DNA of 64,000 nucleotides from JANQNX01 sp965601665 (GCA_965601665.1 OZ271833.1:1612001-1676000), one strand, 5' to 3'; positions 45,195 through 54,293 are shown, counted from the first letter of the stretch. The notes: generated by a model not told the origin, from the letters alone. Made by a program: numbers and translations.

Positions 45195-45731
45195 ATGAAT
45201 GATGTCAAAGAGGATGTGCCTAACCCGGTCGAAAGCATCCTCATCTCACAGTCCGTTGCGATTCTGATAGACGGAAACAACATAGAACGCAGCATTCACA
45301 GCGAGGCGCAGGATTCCAGTACCATGCTGAATTTCGATAGCCTGATTCCAAGGCTATTGGTCAACCGCGGCCTGAGTCGCCTGATGTATTTTCGCGAAGG
45401 CAAGCACATTTCCAGCAAGCTGCAGGAACGCCTGCACAACTACTTTCATGGCTCGGTCAGACCGTGCCATAAAAGTGCGGACATCCCATTATCCATCTTC
45501 GCCGTACAGGTTGCGGACAAGGTCGACACGATTATTATCATGTCCGGTGACGCCGATTATATTGAACTGGTACGGCATCTGAAATCGGAAGGCGTCCGTG
45601 TCGAAATCGCGGCGGTTGCGAATACCACGTCCAAACTAATGCTTGAAGAAGCGGACTACTTTCATGAAATTACCAGTGAAGACTGGTTTAGCCTGCCCGG
45701 CAAGAAACCGCAAAAACGAAAAAAGAGCTAA
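45195..45731 (+). CDS. NYN-domain protein (LabA/DUF88-like)
   Basis: A 178-residue protein with a PIN-like NYN nuclease fold. The first acidic motif is AILIDGNNIERS, the central one MSGDADYIELVRHLK and the last is the GVRVEIAAVA strand, so the acidic active site is complete. NYN proteins act on RNA or in regulation. It lies 56 bases downstream of the HAD gene and has a basic tail (KKPQKRKKS). Confidence 0.9.
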   Translation: MNDVKEDVPNPVESILISQSVAILIDGNNIERSIHSEAQDSSTMLNFDSLIPRLLVNRGLSRLMYFREGKHISSKLQERLHNYFHGSVRPCHKSADIPLSIFAVQVADKVDTIIIMSGDADYIELVRHLKSEGVRVEIAAVANTTSKLMLEEADYFHEITSEDWFSLPGKKPQKRKKS

Positions 45732-45812
45732 AACGCATAACGCTTGATCTGGAACAAGGCGATAATAAAAAAAGCAGTCTATACTTGTCCAAAATACACT
45801 AGGGGTATACGT

Positions 45813-46103
45813 ATGTTGACGTTTGAGGACTGCCTGGCACTATGCAACCTGACTGAAAAAGAAATAGCCGCAATCGCGGAACATGAGCATGTTCCCGACA
45901 TGCTGGCTTTGGAGCTGGGTGAATATCTGATTCGCAGCGAAGATGGCGAACTGGTAATCAAGAAGATGATCATTGATGATATCAAACACGCAATCAATGT
46001 CGGCAACAAACGGCATGCCGATGAATTGCAGGCACTACTTAAGGAATATGTAATAACGCATCCCAGGATGAAAGATTTGGTAGAACAAAAACAAGATGGT
46101 TAA
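45813..46103 (+). CDS. Conserved hypothetical protein
   Basis: A 96-residue soluble protein (MLTFEDCLALCNLTEKEI at the start) made mainly of predicted helices and without a signal peptide. I believe similar short proteins occur in other gammaproteobacteria, but I know no function. ATG 45813 has AGGGG upstream; the longer open frame adds 23 residues without support. It overlaps the cytochrome gene by eight bases. Confidence 0.7.
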   Translation: MLTFEDCLALCNLTEKEIAAIAEHEHVPDMLALELGEYLIRSEDGELVIKKMIIDDIKHAINVGNKRHADELQALLKEYVITHPRMKDLVEQKQDG

Positions 46104-46590
46104 ACAATGTTTTCGCGCCGGTTACTTACTGGCACTCATTTCCCTTTTTACTCTCACCGTTACCCATCGCATTCACGCCGAAGATACTGCGGCTAATGCG
46201 GGTGACCACGCCGAAGTCAGCGAACGGCTGGTCACGATCATGCGCCAGCTATTTACCGTCGTGCATGATGAAGACAAGGTCACCAGCGGCGAGATGAAAC
46301 AGAACAAGATAACCGATCTGGTTGAGTCAGTTGAAGAGCTGTTGTTTTTCGCCGAGGTTATGTCAAACAAGGTACCTGTCTCCGAACTGGAAGAAACCGA
46401 GGCTGTTATTTTTAGTGCACTTGCCGACCGTCTATATGACGAAGCGCTGAATGTACAACAATTGGTTAGCACTTATGAAATGGAGAACGCTACACAACAC
46501 CAGTTGCTGAACGATGCCTATCATCGCCTGAATCGTACCTGCAATGCCTGCCACCAGACGTTTCGCGACCAGTTTTATCCACAGGGATAA
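46096..46590 (+). CDS. Cytochrome c'-like secreted heme protein
   Basis: A 164-residue exported protein: a signal peptide (about 1-29, ending IHA), a helical body, and a C-terminal heme-binding CNACH (CxxCH) in RTCNACHQTFRDQF. A single CxxCH at the very end of a four-helix protein of about 130 mature residues is the layout of cytochromes c' and c-556, periplasmic proteins that bind NO or carry electrons. The exact subtype cannot be told. Its stop overlaps the convergent Rap1a-like gene by 16 bases. Confidence 0.83.
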   Translation: MVKQCFRAGYLLALISLFTLTVTHRIHAEDTAANAGDHAEVSERLVTIMRQLFTVVHDEDKVTSGEMKQNKITDLVESVEELLFFAEVMSNKVPVSELEETEAVIFSALADRLYDEALNVQQLVSTYEMENATQHQLLNDAYHRLNRTCNACHQTFRDQFYPQG

Positions 46591-46937
46591 TATTCGGACA
46601 GGATAATCGCGGCGGCCTCCTCGGCGCTCAGTTCAAGTAATGCCCTGCGCTCCCGCAGCGCCTGCATCACGCGTTGCGCCAGCACATCGTGATGAACATC
46701 AGGTGGCAAACAAACGCGCGGTAGAGATGGCGATTTATTTACCGTGCAATCGCACGGCGTGATATACCAAATACATAACATGCCCAGGGTATTGTCATAA
46801 CCGTGATTGCTGGCATGCTCGCACGCCGCCAACAGTTCTGCGCCGCCAGGCATGTCCGGTTCTGCCCTTGCTGTTGTTGTCGCTGCCAGGCACAGCGGTA
46901 AAAAAAGAGAAATAAAGACCTTGCCCATCGATTTCAT
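46575..46937 (-). CDS. Rap1a/Tai-like secreted protein
   Basis: About 120 residues with a signal peptide (about 1-25). The mature part has the family pattern LLAACEHAS, LCIWYITPCDC, RVCLPPDV and SEYYPC, with six or more cysteines. Rap1a/Tai proteins include periplasmic immunity proteins to type VI amidase effectors, but the cognate effector is absent here. ATG 46937 is used; a TTG two codons upstream is possible. It converges on the cytochrome gene with a 16-base overlap. This is the second Rap1a-like gene in the window. Confidence 0.65.
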   Translation of the reverse strand: MKSMGKVFISLFLPLCLAATTTARAEPDMPGGAELLAACEHASNHGYDNTLGMLCIWYITPCDCTVNKSPSLPRVCLPPDVHHDVLAQRVMQALRERRALLELSAEEAAAIILSEYYPCG

Positions 46938-47080
46938 TTGCAATATTCCCGGCAGCGGGAATTAGATTTGTAATATGGCACCTGTAACTGCATAGTGTCG
47001 GCTATAACTTCAATCATCGTCCGCACGTCCTGGCACATCTTTCGCTGGTCCGTTGGGCACACATTACAGCGGAGGCTAAC

Positions 47081-47566
47081 ATGCAGCTAACCAAGCATAA
47101 AGTTGCGACAATCAATTACATACTCAAGGACAAGGAAGACAATATACTGGACGAGTCCAGTGACAGCAGTTTTACCTATTTACACGGCGCCAGCAATATC
47201 ATCCCCGGTCTGGAAAATGCGCTGGAAGGCAGTAAGGCTGGCGACAAAGTCAGCGTTGATGTCAAACCCGAAGATGCCTACGGCGAACGTAACCTGGAAA
47301 TGATACAGCGATTACCACGTGACATGTTTCCCGAAGAAGTCGACGTCAAGGAGGGCATGCAGTTTCATGCCCAATCATCCAACGGTGACACCGTGATCGT
47401 AACCATAGATTCTATCGACGGTGATGAAGTTGTTGTGGATGGCAACCATCCCATGGCTGGTAAACACCTGCGTTTTGATGTTGTAGTAGTAGACATACGA
47501 GAGGCTACCGAGCACGAAATAGAACATGGCCATGTGCATGGCGAAGGTGGGCACGATCACGAATGA
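47081..47566 (+). CDS. slyD: SlyD-type FKBP peptidyl-prolyl isomerase
   Basis: A 161-residue FKBP-like prolyl isomerase with an inserted chaperone (IF) domain (about 70-120). The start LTKHKVATINYILKDK, YLHGASNIIPGLENALEG, the VKPEDAYGERN loop and GNHPMAGKHLRFDVVVVDIREAT are all typical of SlyD. The C-terminal tail is histidine-rich (HEIEHGHVHGEGGHDHE), and so probably binds Ni2+ or Zn2+. GGAGG lies upstream of ATG 47081. The HopJ-family gene overlaps its stop. Confidence 0.95.
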   Translation: MQLTKHKVATINYILKDKEDNILDESSDSSFTYLHGASNIIPGLENALEGSKAGDKVSVDVKPEDAYGERNLEMIQRLPRDMFPEEVDVKEGMQFHAQSSNGDTVIVTIDSIDGDEVVVDGNHPMAGKHLRFDVVVVDIREATEHEIEHGHVHGEGGHDHE

Positions 47567-47913
47567 CGCTGGCTGATTTCCTGGAAAGGCTACAAGCGGA
47601 GCCACAATCCATCTCGTTTGCAGACACGATGGCTGTCATCGAGCAACACTACCACTATACACCGACCGCATTCAGAAACGGCGACCAGCATAATGATGCT
47701 GGATGCAACGAAGGCTCGTGCAAAATTCTCGCCTTTGGCGTACAACAGCAACTAACACTTGAGCAAACGCTGCAGTGTTTTGGCGACTACTATCGAAACG
47801 ATGTCATGCAAAACCCTGATGGTGACGACCATCAAAACATTCGACAATTCATGCAGCATGGCTGGGATGGCGTTCGTTTTGAGAGCAACGAGGCGCTAAC
47901 GGCTAAAAACTGA
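47563..47913 (+). CDS. HopJ-family protein
   Basis: A 116-residue protein of the HopJ type III effector family by name (PF08888), although members are widespread in non-pathogens. It shows FADTMAVIEQHYHYTPTAF, NEGSCKILAFG and the QNIRQFMQHGWDGVRF end. Function is unknown. Its ATG overlaps the slyD stop by four bases (ATGA), so the two are probably translated together. Nothing nearby suggests secretion, so the effector label should not be taken literally. Confidence 0.9.
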   Translation: MTLADFLERLQAEPQSISFADTMAVIEQHYHYTPTAFRNGDQHNDAGCNEGSCKILAFGVQQQLTLEQTLQCFGDYYRNDVMQNPDGDDHQNIRQFMQHGWDGVRFESNEALTAKN

Positions 47914-47925
47914 ACTTGCCCTGTT

Positions 47926-48858
47926 ATGCAAGTGATGCCATCTGTGATCGATCTGCAGCAGCTTGAAGCAAAGCTCGGCATTAACTATGCCGCTTCCATA
48001 CAGCAGCCAATCCAGCATTCATTACTGCAAAAGTATGATATTTGTCTTGAGGTCAAACGTGATGACCTGCTGCATCCGGTAGTATCAGGTAACAAGTGGC
48101 GAAAACTGAAATACTGCATCCAGGATGCCTTATGTTCGGGCCACGAGCACATCATCAGCATGGGCGGTGCATGGTCGAACCATCTCCATGCCCTCGCCTA
48201 CAGCGGTTATACACTGGGTTTTAACACAACCGGCGTGATACGCGGTGAAGAGCGACATGCTGACAGCCCAACGCTACAGGATTGCCGGGATTGGGGGATG
48301 CAACTACACTTCGTCGACCGCACGACATTTCGACAACTGCGCGCGTATCGCCATCATGCGGACCCACCGGCACAATCTTACACTGGTTACTGGTTACCCG
48401 AGGGTGGTGCAACCAGGCGCGCGCTACGCGGCATTAGCGAACTGGCCGGGGAAATCGACAATACTAGCGGGCAACTGTTCGTGGCCTGTGGCACCGGCAC
48501 CACGCTGGCAGGGCTTATCGCCGGCGCGGGGTCCTACCCGTTAACCGGAATTACTGTGCTGCGTGCAGAATCTTTTATGCAGACAGATATTGAAAAACTG
48601 CTGGCTAACCAGCGGATTAACCATAGCTGGTCACTCAACTTTGACTATCACTGTGGTGGCTATGCCCGTTCCAACAGCGAGCTGGACGAGTTTGTTAACG
48701 ACTTTGAATCGCAAACTGGTATTCCGATAGAGCCGGTGTATACGGGCAAACTGTTCTACGCCATTTTTTCGCTTATCGAACAGGGAAAGATTGCTCCAGG
48801 AAGCAGGATCGTAGCGTTACACAGCGGTGGCCTGCAGGGAAAGCGTCACGCTGCCTGA
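47926..48858 (+). CDS. ACC deaminase / D-cysteine desulfhydrase family PLP enzyme
   Basis: A 310-residue fold-type II PLP enzyme related to 1-aminocyclopropane-1-carboxylate deaminase and D-cysteine desulfhydrase. The PLP lysine is in SGNKWRKL (about residue 60), as in this family, and the GTGTTLAGL loop binds the cofactor phosphate. Which of the two reactions it catalyses is uncertain; the short length points to the D-cysteine desulfhydrase-like branch. It starts 12 bases after the HopJ gene and abuts the convergent RNase D gene. Confidence 0.88.
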   Translation: MQVMPSVIDLQQLEAKLGINYAASIQQPIQHSLLQKYDICLEVKRDDLLHPVVSGNKWRKLKYCIQDALCSGHEHIISMGGAWSNHLHALAYSGYTLGFNTTGVIRGEERHADSPTLQDCRDWGMQLHFVDRTTFRQLRAYRHHADPPAQSYTGYWLPEGGATRRALRGISELAGEIDNTSGQLFVACGTGTTLAGLIAGAGSYPLTGITVLRAESFMQTDIEKLLANQRINHSWSLNFDYHCGGYARSNSELDEFVNDFESQTGIPIEPVYTGKLFYAIFSLIEQGKIAPGSRIVALHSGGLQGKRHAA

Positions 48859-48859
48859 T

Positions 48860-49714
48860 TCAGCGGTAGTCTGACAGGATGGCCAACCAGTCTTCACTAT
48901 AAAGCTTTGCCATCTTGTCGCTGATCTTGTCGATTGCAGTAAATTCCTCGATTGAAGCTGGAAAACGTTTCGCTATTTCGACCAGGGCGTGATCGGCCAA
49001 TAACCATTTGCGCGGCAGGTTTTGCTTGCGCGCGGTCAACTCACGCCAGGCCGCCAGTTGCTTGGCAACCGACAATGACTTCCCTTTCAGACGCCGCGCG
49101 GCAAAGATCTTTTTCCACATGCGTTCCGGATCGGGATGGTAGGTATCGTCCTTGTATAACACGGCAAACAGTTCTTCCAGCCGGGCTAACTCCTGTTGTT
49201 GCTGTTTTTGCATAAACAGCTGGTAGATCCTTGCCAGGTAGATCACATCATCGATGGCATAGCGCAATTGCGCATCACCAAGCGGCCGCCTGGTCCAGTC
49301 GGTGCGTGCATGGCCCTTGTCCAGCTCGACATCCAGCGCTTCCTTGACCAGGTTGCCGTAGCCAATGCCCTTGTTAAAACCGTATAACGGGGCCGCAAGC
49401 TGTGTATCGTAAAGCGGCGCCGGTATCCTGTCGGTCAGGTTAACAAAAATCTCCAGGTCCTGGTGGGCAGAGTGCAAGACCTTGATGATGGATGCGTCGT
49501 ACATCAGGTCCAGCAGAGGATCGATATTGTTGAGCGCGATCGGATCAATAATGTAATTGTCAGCAGCGCTGGCAATCTGCACCAGGCACAACTTCGGGTA
49601 ATAGGTATTGACACGCTCGAACTCGGTATCCACTGCCAGCCATGAACACCCCTGCAACGCATCACGGCAATGTGCCAGTGCGGAGGGTGTATCGATAAAG
49701 GTAAAATCAGACAT
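48860..49714 (-). CDS. rnd: Ribonuclease D-like 3'-5' exoribonuclease
   Basis: A 284-residue DEDD-type exonuclease with a C-terminal HRDC domain. Exonuclease motifs: LAVDTEFER (Asp/Glu), LHSAHQDLEIF and YAIDDVIYL (Tyr/Asp), with a single HRDC region (about 210-280). It is shorter than Escherichia coli RNase D (375 residues, two HRDC domains), so one HRDC is missing here. It trims tRNA and other RNA 3' ends. It shares its strand with the esterase gene, which lies 11 bases downstream in genomic order. Confidence 0.88.
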   Translation of the reverse strand: MSDFTFIDTPSALAHCRDALQGCSWLAVDTEFERVNTYYPKLCLVQIASAADNYIIDPIALNNIDPLLDLMYDASIIKVLHSAHQDLEIFVNLTDRIPAPLYDTQLAAPLYGFNKGIGYGNLVKEALDVELDKGHARTDWTRRPLGDAQLRYAIDDVIYLARIYQLFMQKQQQQELARLEELFAVLYKDDTYHPDPERMWKKIFAARRLKGKSLSVAKQLAAWRELTARKQNLPRKWLLADHALVEIAKRFPASIEEFTAIDKISDKMAKLYSEDWLAILSDYR

Positions 49715-49725
49715 GCGTTAAATCA

Positions 49726-50343
49726 CTAGAGTGCGCCCTGCTCTTGCAGCACGGCATGAATAGTCTCGGCCATGAGCAGGTAGCCATTACTGTTGGGGTG
49801 CACGGTATCGGATTTTAATGACTTATCGCCCAACACTTCCGGTATCAGATCATCGATAAAGACGACGCCGGTGTCAGCTGCGATGCGTTCGTAGACTTCA
49901 AACGAAGACAGGAACAGGCCCGGTTTGGGTACACCAAGCAATACCACCTCTGCACCTTGCGCCTGCGCAAGCCTTATCATTTCGCGAATATTTTGCTCCA
50001 TGTCATTCATGCTCCTCTTTCTCAGCATGTCATTACCACCATGGCAAAGTATGACGAGGTCAGGGGCATGTTGTTCAAGAAGACCGGGAAATCTTTTCAG
50101 ACCCAATGCCGAGACTTCACCGGATATTCCCGCATTGACGACGTTCAGGCCGGATAGCGAGGCCAGCCGCGCCGGGTAACTCTCATCCTTACGGGCGCCG
50201 TATCCCTCGGTCAGACTATCGCCAAATGCAAGGACCACGGCATCACCATCCAGTGGTGCAAGACCGGGACCGTCATCACCGCAGGCAGGTAATAGTGAGA
50301 CAGCAAGGAGAATAAAGATGTAATAAAAAAACGGACGCATCAT
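49726..50343 (-). CDS. SGNH-family lysophospholipase/arylesterase, lipoprotein
   Basis: About 205 residues. An N-terminal lipoprotein-like signal (LLPAC, lipobox at about residue 18-21) precedes an SGNH hydrolase: block I GDSLTEGYG with the nucleophile Ser, the Gly and Asn blocks (GGND), and the DTVHPN block with catalytic Asp and His. This is the TesA/arylesterase branch, but with a lipid anchor instead of a soluble signal. ATG 50343 or 50340 is the start; a longer open frame has no support. It is upstream of the RNase D gene. Confidence 0.88.
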   Translation of the reverse strand: MMRPFFYYIFILLAVSLLPACGDDGPGLAPLDGDAVVLAFGDSLTEGYGARKDESYPARLASLSGLNVVNAGISGEVSALGLKRFPGLLEQHAPDLVILCHGGNDMLRKRSMNDMEQNIREMIRLAQAQGAEVVLLGVPKPGLFLSSFEVYERIAADTGVVFIDDLIPEVLGDKSLKSDTVHPNSNGYLLMAETIHAVLQEQGAL

Positions 50344-50562
50344 GACTTTTTCTTGAGTACGCTGGAGTCTACCGCATCGCCACTGACAACATAACAACCA
50401 GCATGGGTCCAATACGCGTCCATAGTGGCGGCAAGGTGTTGCCAATGCCTGCCAGTCCTTGCCCAGTCTGATTTACTTTTTCCAATAAAAACATATGCTT
50501 ATTTTTTTAGCCGGGTTGGTACGCTGCTTGCTCTGTTGTATAGCAAACAACAGGACCTAAAC

Positions 50563-51168
50563 GTGACTGCCATACATCACTCTCTGCAACCCGGTACCGC
50601 ACTACCCGCGCGAGCGGCAACGACGCGTTCGGCAAATCCGGACAGTCAACACGTGTCTGCAGGCCTTGGGTTCGGCGACCTGGTTGATCTTGTTAATCCA
50701 CTGCAACACATCCCTGTTGTCGGCCACCTCTATCGCCATTTCAGCGGCGATAGCATACAACCCGTTATCAAGATTGCTGGTGGCGCACTGTTCGGTGGTC
50801 CACTGGGTGCTGCCATATCGGTCGCGACCGAGGTATTCAACAGTACACAGCAGGAACCGGAAATCCCTCTCGGTGGTGTTGACCCTGCCACGGTTGCGAA
50901 TACCTACCCGTTCCAGGAACAGGCAACAGCACCGGTAGCGATGGAAAACGTAGAGTTAGCGAATCAACGCCGCATGCATGTTAACAGGGATATCTTTCCC
51001 GATAGCAGTAACAACCCGGCATCGCACGTAACGTTCACATCAACAGAACAAAAAGTGGCCGGCCGTAACCTGGAACTGCAGCATCCAACACCGGGGCTGG
51101 CGACGCTGGTAAAAACCTATGCGCCGGAAATTCAGACCGGAGTGGCAATCAGCCGCAATGCCGGCTAG
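50563..51168 (+). CDS. Hypothetical protein with a Gly/hydrophobic segment
   Basis: About 201 residues from a GTG start at 50563 that has AGGA upstream; the longer frame begins with unlikely sequence. A central segment (about 28-90: GLGFGDLVDLVNPLQHIPVVGHLYRHF, then AGGALFGGPLGAAISVATEVFN) is amphipathic or mildly hydrophobic, and the rest is polar. I do not recognise a family. It overlaps the convergent coiled-coil gene by four bases. Confidence 0.6.
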   Translation: MTAIHHSLQPGTALPARAATTRSANPDSQHVSAGLGFGDLVDLVNPLQHIPVVGHLYRHFSGDSIQPVIKIAGGALFGGPLGAAISVATEVFNSTQQEPEIPLGGVDPATVANTYPFQEQATAPVAMENVELANQRRMHVNRDIFPDSSNNPASHVTFTSTEQKVAGRNLELQHPTPGLATLVKTYAPEIQTGVAISRNAG

Positions 51169-51416
51169 ATCTCCTCATCGTCTCCTGACGTTTCCATTTC
51201 AGCTTTTAACTTGTCCACGTCGTGGTTATCCAGTAGCTGTTGAATATCGCTGACTTCCTGTTCCATGTCCTGGAGCTGCTCCCTTAAATCCTCGTTCTCC
51301 TGTTCCAGCTCGGCGATGCGGGCTTGCGCCTGCTCCAGTTCAGTTTCAGCGGCATGTGCCGTGGTGAATATTCCCAGCAGTAACACCAGTAGCAGGCTTG
51401 TTCGAATTGGTTTCAT
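51165..51416 (-). CDS. Small secreted coiled-coil protein
   Basis: An 83-residue protein with a signal peptide (about 1-22, ending AHA) followed by an almost perfect heptad-repeat coiled coil (AQARIAELEQENEDLREQLQ region) and an acidic tail. No family is recognised; the pattern resembles short periplasmic coiled coils such as Lpp-type spacers, but it lacks a lipobox and C-terminal Lys. It overlaps the upstream unknown gene by four bases on the other strand. Confidence 0.65.
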   Translation of the reverse strand: MKPIRTSLLLVLLLGIFTTAHAAETELEQAQARIAELEQENEDLREQLQDMEQEVSDIQQLLDNHDVDKLKAEMETSGDDEEI

Positions 51417-51588
51417 GGTCGTCCCTTGTGCGTTGTCATTGTGATTATCAGGGCGTTATTACAGCACACCCGCGATTTCAATCAATGCCCTGCGCCTGTT
51501 TGCACGCTTACCTGCCCTACCAACGGGCAAAACACTCAAGATTACGTCCCGTTTTCCGATACAAAGGGGAAAGTCAGGGAAAATAATC

Positions 51589-53382
51589 ATGAGTCAGGTC
51601 CGGAAAATGCAAATTGGTCGATTTGAGGTTCGCAATCGCCTGGGCGCAGGCTCGCAGGGCAAGGTTTACCTCGGCTGGGATCCGGGCCTGGAACGCGAGG
51701 TCGCGATCAAGCTGATCAACACCACCCCCGGTGATAGCAACTACTCGGAAGAGATTATCAAGGAAGCAAAGATCGTGGCCAGGATCGCCAACCCAAACGT
51801 CGTGCCACTGTATGAAGTCGGCATGTATGGTGATAACCCGCTACTGGTATTTGAATATGTCGATGGCGTATCACTGAAACAGTACATCAAGGAAAAGGGC
51901 AAGCTCGATGAAAAACACGCCCTCTCTATCATGGTTCGTATCGCATCAGGGTTACAGTCGGCACATGAACAGGGCATCGTCCATCTTGACCTGTCACCCA
52001 ACAACATCATGATCGATAAACAACAGCGTCCACGGATCATGGACTTCGGCCTGGCGCGTATCAGTGCGGCAATGGATGCCGAAAAAATGGAAAAGATCGT
52101 CGGTACACCGCGCTACATGTCGCCGGAGCATATTGCCGGTGATGCGTTGACGCCGGCCACCGATATCTATGCACTGGGTTTGATTTTCTACGAGTGCCTG
52201 ACCGGTTACCATGCTATCCAGCATACGGATATGGATACTATTTGTAAGGCCATAAAGACGGCACAAATTGACTGGTCCGTATTCCAAAAGCTCGATACTT
52301 CTGCCGAGATAATTGCCGTCATGCGGGACATGCTGCAGGTCAACCCGAAATATCGCTACCAGGATGCCGCCGCTCTGGTTAGCGGTCTCGATGAAGTGAT
52401 CGAAATCAAGCGCCAGGATGATCACGATTCACTGTCGATTGAATTCCTGTTACGTCGCTTGAATCGACGACCGGAGTTTCCAGCCTGCTCCAACAGCATC
52501 ATGGAAATCAACAAGCTCACTGACGAACAAACCAATACCGACTTTAACAAGCTGGGGGCAGTGATTATTCGTGATTACAGTCTTACCAACCGCGTTATGA
52601 AAATTGCGAACTCGGTGATTTTTGATCGCGGTAGTGGCGGAGTAAAAACAATCTCGCAGGCGATATCCAGGCTGGGGCTGAAGCTCGTCAGGATGATCTG
52701 TAATGGCCTGCTATTGTTCAAACAGGTTGAAGGCAAGGACGAACGACTGAAGGATATTCTTGTTGCATCGTTTGTAGCGGGCCTGATTGCCCGCCATGTT
52801 GTATCAACGGTAAAACGTTCACTCGCAGAAGAGGCATTTATCTGCGCATTGTTTCACAAACTGGGCACGCACCTGCTCGTGTTCTACCTGCCGGATGAAT
52901 ACGACGAGATCATGAAACTGGTTGATGCCGGTGAACAGACTGACAGGGCAGAACGCCGGATTCTGGCCACATCTACCGCGGCCATAGGCAAGGCAGTAGC
53001 GCGAAAATGGAATTTTCCCGGCATGATCATCAATTGCATGAACCCGTTACCGCAGGGTGAACTGACACCAGTGCAAGATAATGAGGACATACTGATTTAC
53101 GCGACTAATTACGGTAATGAACTGTGTGAACTGATCAAAACCGGGAATAAGGGAATAGATCTTTTGCTGGATGTGGAGACATTCCTTGGTCGGCATAACA
53201 ATCTCTATTCATGCGATGCAATAAAACTGTCAAGATTGACGGCCGCTGCCGCTGAAAAATTTTCCGAACTCGCGCCGGGCCTGGGAGTGACTTACAGCGA
53301 TAGCCATTTCTGTCAGCGGCTTGAACAATTTTCGGTCGACCTGGAAAACGCCCTTGCTGATCAGCAACAACATGTAGTCTAG
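51589..53382 (+). CDS. Ser/Thr protein kinase fused to an HDOD domain
   Basis: A 597-residue protein. Residues about 10-275 form a Hanks-type kinase: glycine loop LGAGSQGKVYLG, Lys41 (AIKLI), DFG Asp152 and APE-like MSPEH. The catalytic loop reads HLDLSPNN at 132-139: Asp134 and Asn139 are kept, but the usual Lys after HRDxK is Ser136. The C-terminal part (about 295-500) is an HDOD domain, related to HD phosphohydrolases but without the usual metal ligands, used in signalling. No membrane segment is seen, so it is cytoplasmic. Kinase-HDOD fusions are uncommon. Two unknown genes follow. Confidence 0.88.
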   Translation: MSQVRKMQIGRFEVRNRLGAGSQGKVYLGWDPGLEREVAIKLINTTPGDSNYSEEIIKEAKIVARIANPNVVPLYEVGMYGDNPLLVFEYVDGVSLKQYIKEKGKLDEKHALSIMVRIASGLQSAHEQGIVHLDLSPNNIMIDKQQRPRIMDFGLARISAAMDAEKMEKIVGTPRYMSPEHIAGDALTPATDIYALGLIFYECLTGYHAIQHTDMDTICKAIKTAQIDWSVFQKLDTSAEIIAVMRDMLQVNPKYRYQDAAALVSGLDEVIEIKRQDDHDSLSIEFLLRRLNRRPEFPACSNSIMEINKLTDEQTNTDFNKLGAVIIRDYSLTNRVMKIANSVIFDRGSGGVKTISQAISRLGLKLVRMICNGLLLFKQVEGKDERLKDILVASFVAGLIARHVVSTVKRSLAEEAFICALFHKLGTHLLVFYLPDEYDEIMKLVDAGEQTDRAERRILATSTAAIGKAVARKWNFPGMIINCMNPLPQGELTPVQDNEDILIYATNYGNELCELIKTGNKGIDLLLDVETFLGRHNNLYSCDAIKLSRLTAAAAEKFSELAPGLGVTYSDSHFCQRLEQFSVDLENALADQQQHVV

Positions 53383-53465
53383 CAACCGTACCAGGCGTTC
53401 GGCGCGCTCACACAGGTCGGTTAAATACCGCTTTTTTTATCAGCTAAAACGTCTATGCTGTAAGT

Positions 53466-53957
53466 ATGCTTGAAGAAAAGCTGACGCAGTTGGACTGGAT
53501 TGCCGGTAAAACACATATCTGTTTTACGTCGACCGACCCTGCCCTGTTGTCCGTCGATGCTATCGTCGAGGAACAGGATACGGCCATGGTGCTCGGACCC
53601 GCACCGGTACTGAAGGCCAGTGTTGAAAGCCTCCCGGCGTTGATTAACCGCATGGAAACCCAGCAACAGCAGTTGCCGGGTGATGTGATCATCAAGAAAA
53701 CCTGTTCACCGAAGCGCTTTATCGCGATAGTTTACGATATCGATCAGGCCCCTATCTGCCAGCCGGAATGGGTAGAACTGGCGTTGCATACCGTACTGGA
53801 ACAGTGTGAACAACTCAGAATCACCAGGCTGGCAATGCCATTACCCGGACACCTTTACGGCAAGCTGAATGCAGAAACGACAATGACCGGGTTACAAAAC
53901 ATCCTGCGTGAACGCTGCGCGGCGTACCCGAAAAAAATCTATATTTATAAACTCTAG
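53466..53957 (+). CDS. Hypothetical protein
   Basis: A 163-residue soluble protein without a signal or membrane segment. The C-terminal half (about 80-160) has an AIVYDIDQAP strand and a VELALHTVLEQCEQLRITRLAMPLPG segment that recalls the layout of macro-type ADP-ribose-binding folds, but the similarity is loose. Function is unknown. It is 83 bases after the kinase-HDOD gene and 15 before the next small gene, possibly one transcript. Confidence 0.65.
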   Translation: MLEEKLTQLDWIAGKTHICFTSTDPALLSVDAIVEEQDTAMVLGPAPVLKASVESLPALINRMETQQQQLPGDVIIKKTCSPKRFIAIVYDIDQAPICQPEWVELALHTVLEQCEQLRITRLAMPLPGHLYGKLNAETTMTGLQNILRERCAAYPKKIYIYKL

Positions 53958-53972
53958 GCGCTGTATTTTGTA

Positions 53973-54206
53973 ATGAGTAACTACGATCGTGAATCCGGAG
54001 TATTGAGCCTGTCCCTGCATGAACTACAGGATTTTCATCGTACGGCCGATCGTAATATTGAAGAAACACCGGGCATACAATTTTATGCCGACAAGCTCAC
54101 CGCTTTTGGTCACGAGGTGACTAATATCAGTAATGAGAGTTTGCAGGTGAAAGCACCGGCCGACGAGATATTTGAACTACTCAGTGGGCAACACATTTAC
54201 CTGTAA
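53973..54206 (+). CDS. Small hypothetical protein
   Basis: A 77-residue soluble protein (MSNYDRESGVLSLSLHELQD at the start). It begins 15 bases after the preceding gene on the same strand, and its length and composition are plausible for a real gene. No motif or family is recognised. Confidence 0.55.
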   Translation: MSNYDRESGVLSLSLHELQDFHRTADRNIEETPGIQFYADKLTAFGHEVTNISNESLQVKAPADEIFELLSGQHIYL

Positions 54207-54293
54207 GCTACACCTGTCCTGAACAGCAGCACGGTCGGGCACTTTTTTTCCATTATCATTTGCGTGCATTAACGCAGCGGTTATCCTCGGCAT

